From NCBI RefSeq assembly GCF_029961025.1, contig NZ_JASBVP010000018.1, forward strand, positions 1 to 39,364: DNA of 39,364 nt. The letters run 5' to 3'. The notes beneath the pieces are model-generated. The model searched no databases. It saw only the letters and a list, made by a program, of their open reading frames with translations, and was not told the DNA's origin. The translations under genes were made by a program, and so were the position numbers. Source of the stretch: Mycobacterium sp. (GTDB lineage Bacteria; Actinomycetota; Actinomycetes; Mycobacteriales; Mycobacteriaceae). Positions 1-7,657 of this stretch are shown in pieces. How positions within the stretch are numbered: the stretch's first letter is position 1; every line of letters begins with the position of its first letter.

Positions 1-55
1 CCCGGCTCCTGCCCAGCCTCGTCGACGACATCCGCAAAGAAGCCCGCGGCGCGAC
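1..55. repeat. Terminal direct repeat, left copy
   Basis: These 55 bases are identical to the last 55 of the window, and the replication-initiator reading frame continues in phase through the join. The length fits an assembly overlap left on a circular contig better than a biological terminal redundancy. The unique genome is 39,309 bp. Confidence 0.95.
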
Positions 56-209
56 CACACGCGCGGCCGCCGGCCCGTCCGCGCGACCGTCCACCACCGA
101 TCAGCGCGTCGCCGCCGCCCAAGCCCTCAAAGCACGATTCGCCAGCCACGCCGTCCACGCCATCGACGGCGCCACCGTCCTCCAACTACCGAGCGGAGAC
201 ATGAGATGA
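1..209 (+). CDS. Replication initiator, C-terminal part (continues from the window end)
   Basis: The frame is open from the first base and matches the frame leaving the right end of the window, so this is the last 69 codons of the protein that starts at 38613. The joined protein is 301 residues. This part holds the end of the C-terminal helical region (LVDDIRKEAR) and an Ala/Arg-rich tail ending PSGDMR. The stop overlaps the next start by four bases (ATGA at 206-209), which suggests translational coupling. See the entry at 38613 for function. Confidence 0.85.
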   Translation, partial: RLLPSLVDDIRKEARGATTRAAAGPSARPSTTDQRVAAAQALKARFASHAVHAIDGATVLQLPSGDMR

Positions 210-667
210 CCCCTGACGAAATCATCGACCTGCTCACCCTGATCGCCAGCTTTGACCAGCGCACCATCGGCGAAACCGACATCGTCGCGTGGCACCAGAT
301 CGCCACCGAATGCGGCTGGACGTGGCCGCTCGCTCGCCGAGCCGTGCTCGAGCACCACAAACGCGGCGGTGACCGGCCCCGCATCAAACCCGGCCACATC
401 ACCGACGCCATCGAGGCGGCCCGCGCCCAGATCCGCCGCCAGGTCTTCCAGCGCGACCTCGTGCCGCCCAAGGAGCTCGCCGACAACCCGCGGGCCGAGC
501 TGGAGTGGCGGCGCCGGCACATCGCCGAGGTGACCGAGCGTGCGCTGAACGCGTGGGCCAACGGTCAGCCGCTGCCGCAACTCGAGGCCGAGCCCAACAA
601 CGAACCGCGACGCGACGTGGAGGGTGTGATCGGCCGCGTGTTCGAGATGCCTCGGGAGCGGCCGTGA
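206..667 (+). CDS. Small replication-region protein, unknown function
   Basis: A 153-residue helical protein coupled to the replication initiator by an ATGA overlap. The N-terminal block (DQRTIGETDIVAWHQIATE, then a basic stretch and RIKPGHITDAIEAAR) resembles small proteins that actinobacteriophages carry directly after their replication protein. From the position I infer a replisome-accessory or helicase-loading role, but no catalytic motif is visible (no Walker A), so this is not proved. No signal peptide or membrane segment is seen. The end overlaps the next GTG start by four bases. Confidence 0.7.
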   Translation: MTPDEIIDLLTLIASFDQRTIGETDIVAWHQIATECGWTWPLARRAVLEHHKRGGDRPRIKPGHITDAIEAARAQIRRQVFQRDLVPPKELADNPRAELEWRRRHIAEVTERALNAWANGQPLPQLEAEPNNEPRRDVEGVIGRVFEMPRERP

Positions 668-771
668 CCGCCTGCCCCAGCGGCAAAACCCGCTACGCCG
701 ACCAACAGCAGGCCGAGCACGTGCTGCGCCGCACCAGCAGCCCGCCACGACCCGAACGGGAGGCATCGTGA
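664..771 (+). CDS. Very small conserved-type phage protein (35 aa)
   Basis: A GTG start overlaps the upstream stop (GTGA), and the stop overlaps the next GTG in the same way. The start CPSGKTRYADQQQAEHVL resembles the head of a family of small phage zinc-ribbon proteins that open with CP-GK-RY, but the usual second Cys pair is missing. It may be a shortened relative that lost its metal site. Function unknown. Confidence 0.55.
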   Translation: MTACPSGKTRYADQQQAEHVLRRTSSPPRPEREAS

Positions 772-965
772 CCCTCGACCGCACCGGCGACCCCGAGCCG
801 CCCGAGGAGCACCACTGCGCCGACGGCTGGCTCCCCGGCCACACGCTCGACGACGACCAGCCCCAGCCCTGCCTGGTCTGCAAGCCCCACCTCGCGCCAG
901 TGCGACGCCGAGCACGGATCTGGGGGCCCGACCCGTCTGCGCACCCCACCCGTCAAGGGCGGTGA
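768..965 (+). CDS. Small zinc-ribbon-like protein
   Basis: A 65-residue protein starting at a GTG that overlaps the upstream stop. The centre has a His/Cys pattern (HHC-x-DGW, then PCLVC and KPH) typical of small treble-clef or zinc-ribbon proteins in actinophage early regions. The rest is Pro/Arg rich and probably disordered. Function unknown; likely a DNA- or protein-binding accessory factor of the early operon. Confidence 0.6.
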   Translation: MTLDRTGDPEPPEEHHCADGWLPGHTLDDDQPQPCLVCKPHLAPVRRRARIWGPDPSAHPTRQGR

Positions 966-1127
966 CGCGAGGATGCCGATTCCTGCCGTCCCCTGCCGCG
1001 CAGGAGCCACGAACACCACCACCCCCGGACGATCACACCAGCCCGCACCAAAAACCGCTCACAGGCCCATACAGACCGCGACCGGTCGCCCGGCAGCACC
1101 CGCGCACGAAACCCGATCGGAGACACC

Positions 1128-1316
1128 ATGACCCACGACCAGACCATGCAGCACCCGCTCGACGAAATGTGCTTCCACTGTGCTGACGACATGGAGATCT
1201 TGCGCGCTATCCGGTACATGGACGAGGGCAAGCCGTGGGACGGCCGAACGATCCATTGGCAGGTGCCAGAGAACTTCTGCCCCTATCTGAACGAGACCAA
1301 CTCCGAGGAGCAGTAG
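1128..1316 (+). CDS. Small Cys-containing early protein
   Basis: A 62-residue acidic protein with a GGAGA ribosome site just upstream of its ATG. It contains CFHC near residue 15 and one later Cys, a weak metal-site pattern. It follows a 160-base stretch with no convincing gene, and its TAG touches the next GTG start. No family recognised. Confidence 0.65.
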   Translation: MTHDQTMQHPLDEMCFHCADDMEILRAIRYMDEGKPWDGRTIHWQVPENFCPYLNETNSEEQ

Positions 1317-1642
1317 TGATCCACAACCAGACCACCGATGCCACCGCCGAGGCTCGCACCCTCGCCGATGTGCTCGCCGAGATCGAGCAGCACGACACCG
1401 ACTACCCCGCCCGCTACCCGCTCGTGATCGAGGCCATGCACCGCGCCCTCGCCGAGGGCCACGAGGCCGGGATCGGGATCGACTGGCTCGGAGACACCGG
1501 ATACCAGGTCGTCGTCTACATCGAACTCCCAACCGGACAAATCTCGTGGCACATGCCCGAACACCCACAGCCCTGGGACGGCCACACCACCCAGGAGAAA
1601 TACCAGCGCATCCGGCAGTTCGTGGACGGCCAGCATGGCTGA
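1316..1642 (+). CDS. Hypothetical early protein (108 aa)
   Basis: The frame is open further upstream, but an earlier start would overlap the preceding gene by about 80 bases. A GTG at 1316 sits after GAGGAG (1306-1311), so I chose it. The protein is acidic and mixed alpha/beta, with a helical first half (LADVLAEIEQHD, EAMHRALAEGHEAGI) and a beta-like second half (YQVVVYIELP, ISWHMPEH). It overlaps rusA by eight bases. Function unknown. Confidence 0.7.
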   Translation: MIHNQTTDATAEARTLADVLAEIEQHDTDYPARYPLVIEAMHRALAEGHEAGIGIDWLGDTGYQVVVYIELPTGQISWHMPEHPQPWDGHTTQEKYQRIRQFVDGQHG

Positions 1643-2003
1643 GATCGACCTACCGCTGATCCGCGGCAAAGTCCCCCTCACCCTCAACCAGCGGCTCCAC
1701 TGGCGCGAAAAAGCCCGCCGCACCGCCATCGTCGTCAACGCGGTCTGGGCCACCGCCAAACAGCTCCACCTCGGCCAACACCAGCACATCAACGTGCGCC
1801 TGCACTTCGCCACCGGCGACAACCGACGCCGCGACCAAGACAACCTCGTCGCCACCCTCAAACCCTGCCTCGACGGGCTCGTCCGCGCCGGCGTCATCCC
1901 CGACGACACCCCCAACCACGTCACCTGGTGGTCACCCGAAATCCACAATGGACCCGGCAAACGCCGACTCTGGCTCGAAATCAACCCCACGGAGACCCAA
2001 TGA
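1635..2003 (+). CDS. rusA: RusA-family Holliday junction resolvase
   Basis: RusA enzymes are dimeric, magnesium-dependent nucleases that cut four-way DNA junctions. This 122-residue protein has normal family length and the signature RRRDQDN (residues 64-70), then DGL (80-82) and IPDD (88-91). The acidic residues D67, D69 and D90 or D91 match the catalytic aspartates of E. coli RusA. It lies at the end of the early operon, before the packaging genes, so it probably resolves branched replicating DNA ahead of packaging. It overlaps the genes on both sides, as expected for a coupled operon. Confidence 0.92.
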   Translation: MAEIDLPLIRGKVPLTLNQRLHWREKARRTAIVVNAVWATAKQLHLGQHQHINVRLHFATGDNRRRDQDNLVATLKPCLDGLVRAGVIPDDTPNHVTWWSPEIHNGPGKRRLWLEINPTETQ

Positions 2004-2206
2004 CCAAATGCGACATCAACGGCTGCCCCTACGACGCGGTGTACGACACCGGGCGCTGCCTGCAACACGCCCCCGCCATCCCCACCAAAGGTCCCTTACC
2101 GCAGGCAACCGCGCTCGACGACGCGATGCACCACGACCCTCAGCGCACGGCGCAGTTCGCCGCGCTCGGCGCGCTGATCCACGACGCGACAGCCGCGGAG
2201 CCGTGA
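2000..2206 (+). CDS. Small Cys/His protein, probable zinc finger
   Basis: A 68-residue protein whose ATG overlaps the rusA stop, with GGAGA at 1991-1995. The N-terminal half contains CDINGCPY and CLQHA, a C-x4-C...C-x2-H pattern as in small zinc knuckles. The C-terminal half is helical (TAQFAALGALIHDAT). Function unknown. Confidence 0.65.
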   Translation: MTKCDINGCPYDAVYDTGRCLQHAPAIPTKGPLPQATALDDAMHHDPQRTAQFAALGALIHDATAAEP

Positions 2207-2292
2207 CCGAGCTCAGCAACCCAGCATCTCTCGCCGGGCCTGGCGCGCCTCGCCGCCGGGCCCGGCACCCAACCCATCACCAGGAGGAAATG

Positions 2293-2469
2293 ATGAGCAC
2301 AGCGACCGTCGAGACCCTGACCGCTCAAGTGAGCCTGTCAGTGAAGCAGCTTGGCGCGCAGATCAACGATCTGGCCGCCGTCATCGACAGAGTCCAGTCA
2401 TACATCGACAAGCTCAAGGTGGAAAACCAGATTCTCCGTGAACTGGTTGGGCTGAAGGAGACCCGATGA
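2293..2469 (+). CDS. Small coiled-coil protein
   Basis: A 58-residue protein. I chose the ATG at 2293, five bases after a perfect AGGAGG (2282-2287); the adjacent ATG at 2290 and a GTG at 2203 are alternatives. Nearly the whole chain is predicted helix with heptad-like hydrophobic spacing (LGAQINDLAAVIDRVQSYI), so a dimeric coiled coil is likely. It overlaps the next start by four bases. Function unknown. Confidence 0.65.
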   Translation: MSTATVETLTAQVSLSVKQLGAQINDLAAVIDRVQSYIDKLKVENQILRELVGLKETR

Positions 2470-3329
2470 CCGACGCCCGACCCTGCATCTTGGGTTGCAC
2501 CAACCGCGACGGCATCCCCTACCGCGCCGCACCCGGCCGCATGTGCTGCCACCCCTGCGCCGAAAAACTCCGGCGCCTGCTCGACGACATCAGCGACACA
2601 TACGCGCGCGTCACCGACATCCACGAGCTCATCCCCAGCGGCCACGGCAACACCAGCGGCCCCCGCCGCGTCCCCGGCCCACGCTCACCCGCCGTCGACG
2701 ACCTTCTCGTCCACACCGACGTGCGATCCATCCTCGACCACGGACCCGCGGCACTCGCCACCGTCGAAAGCTGGGCCCGCATGATCCGCGAAGAGCGCTC
2801 CATCGACACCCCGCCCGAGCGGATGCGTGACACCGTGCCCGCCGGCCGGGTCACTATGGAGCGCGAGCTCGCGACGATCAAATTCGAGTGGGACTGGGTA
2901 CTCGCTCAGCCGTGGCTCGACGAGTTCGCCGCCGAAATGCGCGCAGTCCACACTGCACTGCAGCGGGCCGGCCGCGACCTGCCGCCCGTGCTACGCATCG
3001 GCCCGTGCCCCACGCTCGTCGAGGTCGAGGACCAGGGCGCCGTGCGCGAGGAGCCATGCGGCGCGCCGCTGCGGGTGCGGGTCGACGACGAGGAGATCCG
3101 CTGCCGCTCGTGCGGCACGATCTGGCCGCGGTCACGCTGGCGCGAACTCGGCGACCCATGGACCGACTACGCCACCTTGGCCGACGACTACGGCGTGCCG
3201 GTCGGCACCCTGTGGCGGTGGGCGAGCGAGGACGGCTGGCGGCGGGCGAAGCGGGGCGGCAGACTGCTCGTACACCGCGATGACGCCGAGGCATCGCGCG
3301 AGCGGCGACAGATGGGGAGAGTGGCGTGA
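2466..3329 (+). CDS. Zinc-ribbon and helix-turn-helix DNA-binding protein
   Basis: A 287-residue protein with three parts: an N-terminal Cys cluster (PCILGC near residue 6, MCCHPC near 27), a helical centre, and a C-terminal zinc ribbon (GPC, EPC, then CRSC near residue 217) leading into a helix-turn-helix (YATLADDYGVPVGTLWRWA near 237-255). Similar zinc-ribbon/HTH proteins are common in actinophage early operons and are thought to be regulators. As the last large gene before the late operon it is a candidate late-gene activator; that role is inferred from position only. Confidence 0.75.
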   Translation: MTDARPCILGCTNRDGIPYRAAPGRMCCHPCAEKLRRLLDDISDTYARVTDIHELIPSGHGNTSGPRRVPGPRSPAVDDLLVHTDVRSILDHGPAALATVESWARMIREERSIDTPPERMRDTVPAGRVTMERELATIKFEWDWVLAQPWLDEFAAEMRAVHTALQRAGRDLPPVLRIGPCPTLVEVEDQGAVREEPCGAPLRVRVDDEEIRCRSCGTIWPRSRWRELGDPWTDYATLADDYGVPVGTLWRWASEDGWRRAKRGGRLLVHRDDAEASRERRQMGRVA

Positions 3330-3550
3330 TGGAACCAGCGCGCTGTCTCGATTGTGGGTCTGGTCTCTACCACTGGTTCGGCTCGGCGAACGGCGTGCCA
3401 TGCAGCGTGCTCACTCCCGATCCGGACCGCGTGTTCTACGTCCGTCCAATCCTGACCAATGCGCTGTACGGCATCGAGCTTGTAGACCAGTACGGCCAGG
3501 TGTGGGCGTTCAACTCGATGGCCCGCACTGCCTACGCGCCCGGCCCGTGA
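3329..3550 (+). CDS. Small CxxC protein at the end of the early operon
   Basis: A 73-residue protein starting at an ATG that shares a base with the upstream stop (TGATG); a GTG three bases earlier is possible, with GGGGAGA upstream. It begins with CLDCGSG, a half zinc-ribbon knuckle, followed by a short beta-rich part (YGIELVDQYGQVWAF). It is the last gene before the early/late boundary and terminator. Function unknown. Confidence 0.65.
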   Translation: MEPARCLDCGSGLYHWFGSANGVPCSVLTPDPDRVFYVRPILTNALYGIELVDQYGQVWAFNSMARTAYAPGP

Positions 3551-3752
3551 CACGCCGTAGATCACCCCGCGTTGCCGTGACCAGGAGCGAAGGGTAACTT
3601 TGTCATCGTTGGTGCAGTGTCCCCAGTGGACGCGCCCAGGAGCCCCCGGTTGGACCCCCAGCGACTGGGGGCTTTTCCATGCCCACGGGACCATATGGAT
3701 AACTGGGTTATGCATATAGTCTCGACCACGCCGACACGGTTACGATCCAGAC
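3551..3752. other. Early/late intergenic region
   Basis: About 200 bases without a gene between the early operon and the small terminase gene. It holds one intrinsic terminator and a candidate leaderless promoter (listed separately) and a short AT-richer stretch (3690-3725). Position next to the small terminase gene makes it a reasonable place for a packaging site, but I see no defined cos-like symmetry. Confidence 0.5.
3655..3676 (+). terminator. Intrinsic terminator of the early operon
   Basis: CCCCCAG (3655-3661) and CTGGGGG (3665-3671) form a 7-bp stem with a 3-base loop, followed by CTTTT. An upstream AGCCCCC can pair alternatively with GGGGGCT. It separates early from late transcription. 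Confidence 0.8.
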
Positions 3753-3753
3753 G
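3741..3753 (+). promoter_or_regulatory. Candidate leaderless promoter of the late operon
   Basis: TACGAT (3741-3746) matches the actinobacterial -10 form TANNNT and ends six bases before the GTG start of the small terminase gene, which has no Shine-Dalgarno sequence. The expected transcript would begin at or next to the start codon. No good -35 is visible at normal spacing; CTCGACC at 3721-3727 is too close. Confidence 0.5.
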
Positions 3754-4361
3754 TGAAGTGCACAGGCCGGGTAACGATCAAAGGCCCGGACGGGCGCATC
3801 CAGCGCGACGCCGACGGCAAGCCGCTCACCCGACCCTGCAAGGCCGACGCCGTGAGGGGAGCCACGGTCTGCAATAAACACGGCGGCGCCGCACCCCAGG
3901 TCAAAGCCCGAGCAGCGGTGCGCGCCGAGGTCATGGCGTGGGGACTCGGCGACGAGAAGGTCGACCCCGGTGAGATCCTGCTCCGGCTCGTCTCGCAGTC
4001 CGCGGCCCGCGCCGAACGCTACGCGGTCGAGCTTGAGGCCCTCGTCGACGAGCATGGCGGCGACATCCAGAAAGCCATGATCGCCGACACGATCATGCTC
4101 GACCGCGACGGGCAGCCGGTGAAGGTCGGCGAGTACATCCGCGGCCTCGCCGAACTGGAAGCCAAAGAGCGCGACCGGTGCGCGAATTTCGCCGCCAAGG
4201 CGGTCGCCGCGGGGCTCGCCGAGCGGCAGGTGCGCATCGCCGAACGGCAGGCCGAGGCTGTGCTCAAAGCCATCGATGCCGCGCTCGACGCTGCAGGCAT
4301 CGCACCCGCCGACCGCGGGCCCGCCAAGCTCGCCGCGGCGCGACATCTCAAGGCGGTCTGA
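3753..4361 (+). CDS. Terminase small subunit (probable)
   Basis: A 202-residue protein before the large terminase. The N-terminus has Cys residues and GATVCNKHGGAAPQVK (near residues 37-52), a pattern seen at the start of many actinophage small-terminase proteins. The rest is almost all helical and Ala/Glu/Arg rich (ERQVRIAERQAEAVLKAI), fitting an oligomeric DNA-recognition ring. It would bind the packaging site and load the ATPase. The start is a GTG without ribosome site but directly downstream of a -10 element. Fifteen bases separate it from terL. Confidence 0.75.
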   Translation: MKCTGRVTIKGPDGRIQRDADGKPLTRPCKADAVRGATVCNKHGGAAPQVKARAAVRAEVMAWGLGDEKVDPGEILLRLVSQSAARAERYAVELEALVDEHGGDIQKAMIADTIMLDRDGQPVKVGEYIRGLAELEAKERDRCANFAAKAVAAGLAERQVRIAERQAEAVLKAIDAALDAAGIAPADRGPAKLAAARHLKAV

Positions 4362-4376
4362 ACCAGGGGGAGGGGG

Positions 4377-5702
4377 ATGGACCTCCTTGCCCTCGTCGCG
4401 GCCAAGCTGGAAGAGGACGCGGAGCGAGGCGACCCCATCGAGAAAGCCCGCGCGTTTTGGCGCGAGCATGGCCGACCCGAACAGCACACCCCCGAGGGTG
4501 ACTGGAACGTTTGGCTCATCCTTGCCGGCCGTGGCTTCGGCAAGACCCGCACCGGCGCCGAGGACCTCGCCGACTACATGGTCAGCAACCCGGGCGTGCG
4601 GTGCGCGATCGTCGCACCCAAGTTCGGCGACGGGCGCGACATCTGCGTTGAGGGTGAATCCGGGCTGCTCGCAGTGCTCGAGCGGTACGGGCTGAAGCCG
4701 GGCGAGGGCCTCACTTGGAACCGGTCGCTCGGCGAGCTGATCCTCGACAACGGCAGCCGCGCGAAGCTGTACAGCGCAGAGCGGCCCGGCAGCCTCCGCG
4801 GCCCCCAGCATCACCGCGCGTGGGTGGACGAGCTGGCCCAGGTGGTGCTCAAAGCACCCGAGACGTGGGACCAGCTGATGTTCGGGTTGCGGCTCGGCCA
4901 GCATCCGCGCGTCGTGGCCACCACGACACCGCTACCGGTCAGCAGGGTGCGTGAGCTGATCGACAGGGCCGCGAACCCGGCCGATGTCCGGCTGACGCGC
5001 GGCTCGACCTACGACAACGCCGCCAACCTCGCCGACGTGGTGCTCGACGAGCTCCGGCGCCGCTACGAAGGCACCCGGCTCGGCCGCCAAGAGCTGTACG
5101 CTGAGCTGCTCACTGACGTGCCCGGCGCGCTGTGGCAGCGGGCCTGGATCGACGCGGACCGCGTGCACCGCGCCCCGGAGCTGGTGCGAACCGTGGTGGC
5201 GGTCGATCCCGCGGTCACGTCCGGTGAGCACGCTGACGAGACCGGAATCGTCGTCGCGGGCCAGGGTGTCGACGGCGCCTACTATGTGCTCGCTGATCGA
5301 TCGGTGCGCACGACCCCGCTGGATTGGGCTGGTCGCGTCGTTGGTGCCTACCACGACTTTGACGCGAACGAGGTCGTGATCGAAACCAACCAGGGTGGTG
5401 AAGCGCTCGCCACCCTGTTGCGGCAGGTCGAGGCGATGCTGCCGATCCGCGAGGTGCACGCGAAGAAGGGCAAGCGCGTGCGGGCCGAGCCCGTCTCGGC
5501 GCTGTATGAGCAGCACCGCGTCCACCACGTCGGCACCTTCGATGTGCTGGAGGACCAGCTCTGCACCTGGACGCCTGAGGAAGTGGAGTCGCCGGACCGT
5601 ATGGACGCCCTGGTCTACGCCCTGTTGCGCCTGTCGCAAGGGTCGGCTGCGGAGGCGTTCTTCACCGAGCTGGCACGCGCGAAAGGAGGGGGCACGCTGT
5701 GA
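4377..5702 (+). CDS. terL: Terminase large subunit (packaging ATPase and nuclease)
   Basis: This is the motor that pumps DNA into the prohead and cuts it. The 441-residue protein has normal family length. ATPase motifs: Walker A GRGFGKT (51-57), Walker B HRAWVDE (D151, E152) and coupling motif ATTTP (181-185). The RNase H-like nuclease follows with VVAVDPAV (D277), VVIETNQGG (E336) and RMDALVYA (D410). The style is that of the Terminase_6 / gene-transfer-agent type. No HNH endonuclease gene is visible nearby, unlike many cos phages. The end overlaps the portal start by four bases. Confidence 0.96.
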   Translation: MDLLALVAAKLEEDAERGDPIEKARAFWREHGRPEQHTPEGDWNVWLILAGRGFGKTRTGAEDLADYMVSNPGVRCAIVAPKFGDGRDICVEGESGLLAVLERYGLKPGEGLTWNRSLGELILDNGSRAKLYSAERPGSLRGPQHHRAWVDELAQVVLKAPETWDQLMFGLRLGQHPRVVATTTPLPVSRVRELIDRAANPADVRLTRGSTYDNAANLADVVLDELRRRYEGTRLGRQELYAELLTDVPGALWQRAWIDADRVHRAPELVRTVVAVDPAVTSGEHADETGIVVAGQGVDGAYYVLADRSVRTTPLDWAGRVVGAYHDFDANEVVIETNQGGEALATLLRQVEAMLPIREVHAKKGKRVRAEPVSALYEQHRVHHVGTFDVLEDQLCTWTPEEVESPDRMDALVYALLRLSQGSAAEAFFTELARAKGGGTL

Positions 5703-7657
5703 GCCGTCGTATCGGCATCCGTCGCCCTCTGCGTCCGCGCCGGCCGGTCACTAAGGCTGCCCTGCCGGGCGGTGTGCAACTGCCCGCGGGCGCGCAAACC
5801 ACCGATTTGACACCCACGGTCGCGGCGTTGCAGCAGCGCACCCAGATTCAGGGCTACGCGGGCATGTCGACCCCGCTCCCGCGGGAGATGAGCGACTTCA
5901 TCGCCGCGTTCGGGCCCGGTGTGCCGCTCTATCCCGAGCCGCTGCAGCCGGCCCGCCCGGACACCGGGCAGCCCGACCCGCGGCGCTGGGCCTACCCGGT
6001 CAGCTGGAACCTCTCGCGCGAGATGCAGCGGCACACGCCGTGGTCGCTGCTGCTGGAAACCGCCGACCGGGTCGATCTCGTGCGTCGCTGTATCGAGATC
6101 CGCAAGGCCGAGCATGTCTCCCAGGACTGGGATTTCACCCTGTCCCGGCGGGCATTGGAGGCGGCCGGCGCGAACACCCCGGGCGAAAAGTCCGCCCTGC
6201 GCGACAAGTACTCCGACCAGATCGCGCGGCTGGTCGAGTGGTGGCAGGTGCCGGACAAAACCAACGGGCTGAACTTCTCGACCTGGTTGACGATGGCGCT
6301 GGAGGAGCATTTTGTGCTCGACGCGCTCGCCATCTACCCGAGGGTGACCTACGGTGGTGACCTCGCGTCGCTGGAGATCCTCGACGGCTCGACGATCAAG
6401 CCGCTGTTGGACACTCGCGGCAACCGGCCCGCGCCGCCCGCGCCGGCGTTCCAGCAGTGGCTGTACGGGTTCCCGCGCGGGGAGTACACCTTCCAGTCCG
6501 ATTCGGACACGTGGCAGGGTACGGCGGGGGAGCTGATCTACGCGGTGCGCAACGCACGTACCCGCAGCCCCTACGGGTATAGCGCGGTGGAGCAGGCGCT
6601 GATGTCCGCGGACCTGTGGCTGCACCGCGAGCAGTGGATGCGCGCCGAGTACACCGTGGGCACACTGCCTACGACGTGGCTGCAGACCGATGCCGCCGCG
6701 GGATCGCTCACGCCGGAACAGATCCGCGCGTGGGAAACCACCCTGAACGATTTTTATTCCGGCTCGACCGACAACCGGCACCGGTTGCGGCTGCTGCCCG
6801 GCGGCATCAACCCGATCGACACCCAGGACGCGGGCGAGCGGTACAAACCGGAGTATGACGAGTTCCTGGTGAAGTTGATCTGCGCGCACTTCGACGTCGA
6901 CCCCATGGAGCTGGGCTTCAGCCCGCGGTCTGGGCTCGGCGGCAAGGGCTTCTCCGAGGGGCAGACCGACAGCAAGTACCGCAAGGCGATCAAGCCGCTC
7001 AACGAGTGGTTGACGGACCTGATCAACGACATCTCGCGCCGCTACCTTGGGATGCCGCCGGAGCTGACCTTCCAGTTCCTCGGTGGCGAGGCCGAGGACG
7101 AGAAGGCCGAGGATGACATCGCCGATGTGCGGGTCAAGGGCGGCCGGATGACGTTCAATGAGGACCGTGACCGTATGGGCCTGCCGCGGTATGACGCGGA
7201 GTGGGCCGATAAGCCGATGATGCTCACGGCGTCCGGTCCCATGTGGCTGGATCAGGCGTGGGAGGAGGCGACCGCGCCGCCCGCGCCCGTGCCGGCGCCG
7301 CTGGCCGGGCACGTGCCCGCTGCGCCGCCGCCGGGTGGACAGCCACCGGCCGAACCGAAACCGGCCGAGCAGCCCGAGCAGCCTGAGCAGGACGGGCAGG
7401 ATGAGGCGAAGAAGGCCGAGCTGGCCGCCTACCGGCGATGGGTGCGCAAAGGCAAGCGGTCGAGGCCGTTCCAGTGGCACCACCACTCCGACGCCGAGGT
7501 GGCCGAGCTGACCAAGGCGGGTGATGCCCGGGGGCGAGGCGAAGCTCCAGCGGGTCGAGCAGGCCCTGCTGGATCACGACCAGGTGGTCAACGCACACCG
7601 GGCGGGTATCGAGCGGGCTTTGACTGGGCTCGTGCCGAACCCGACGGCGCTCGCTGA
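5699..7657 (+). CDS. Portal protein
   Basis: The portal is a dodecameric ring at one capsid vertex through which DNA passes. The 652-residue product follows terL and has portal-like features: an N-terminal clip/wing region (VRRCIEIRKAEHVSQDWDF near 122-140), a long central region with LVKLICAHFDVDPMELGFS (near 390-408), and a Pro/Glu-rich C-terminus. The last 45 or so residues (from 7524) overlap the MuF-like gene in another frame and are low-complexity Gly/Arg/Pro, unlike the rest. A portal-MuF fusion made by frameshift, or a sequencing indel near 7510-7535, should be considered. Confidence 0.88.
   Translation: MSRRIGIRRPLRPRRPVTKAALPGGVQLPAGAQTTDLTPTVAALQQRTQIQGYAGMSTPLPREMSDFIAAFGPGVPLYPEPLQPARPDTGQPDPRRWAYPVSWNLSREMQRHTPWSLLLETADRVDLVRRCIEIRKAEHVSQDWDFTLSRRALEAAGANTPGEKSALRDKYSDQIARLVEWWQVPDKTNGLNFSTWLTMALEEHFVLDALAIYPRVTYGGDLASLEILDGSTIKPLLDTRGNRPAPPAPAFQQWLYGFPRGEYTFQSDSDTWQGTAGELIYAVRNARTRSPYGYSAVEQALMSADLWLHREQWMRAEYTVGTLPTTWLQTDAAAGSLTPEQIRAWETTLNDFYSGSTDNRHRLRLLPGGINPIDTQDAGERYKPEYDEFLVKLICAHFDVDPMELGFSPRSGLGGKGFSEGQTDSKYRKAIKPLNEWLTDLINDISRRYLGMPPELTFQFLGGEAEDEKAEDDIADVRVKGGRMTFNEDRDRMGLPRYDAEWADKPMMLTASGPMWLDQAWEEATAPPAPVPAPLAGHVPAAPPPGGQPPAEPKPAEQPEQPEQDGQDEAKKAELAAYRRWVRKGKRSRPFQWHHHSDAEVAELTKAGDARGRGEAPAGRAGPAGSRPGGQRTPGGYRAGFDWARAEPDGAR

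Noticed and set aside
1..55. Biological terminal redundancy or cohesive end
   Set aside because: The repeat is in the middle of a coding frame that continues through it, and its length suits an assembly overlap.
962..1186. Plus-strand frame of 74 codons coupled to the upstream stop
   Set aside because: Pro/Arg/His low complexity, overlaps the better-supported gene at 1128 by 59 bases, no metal site or helix pattern. Left as a 160-base stretch without a convincing gene.
3551..3752. cos site
   Set aside because: Position is right, but there is no clear symmetric nick site and no HNH endonuclease gene nearby; not supportable from sequence alone.
5615..7486. Long minus-strand frame opposite the portal gene (623 codons)
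   Set aside because: Arg/Gly/Pro-rich mirror of a high-GC plus gene; no domain, and the plus frame is a clear portal. The same holds for the long minus frames at 1283-2068, 8098-10209, 10291-12183 and 19795-20727.
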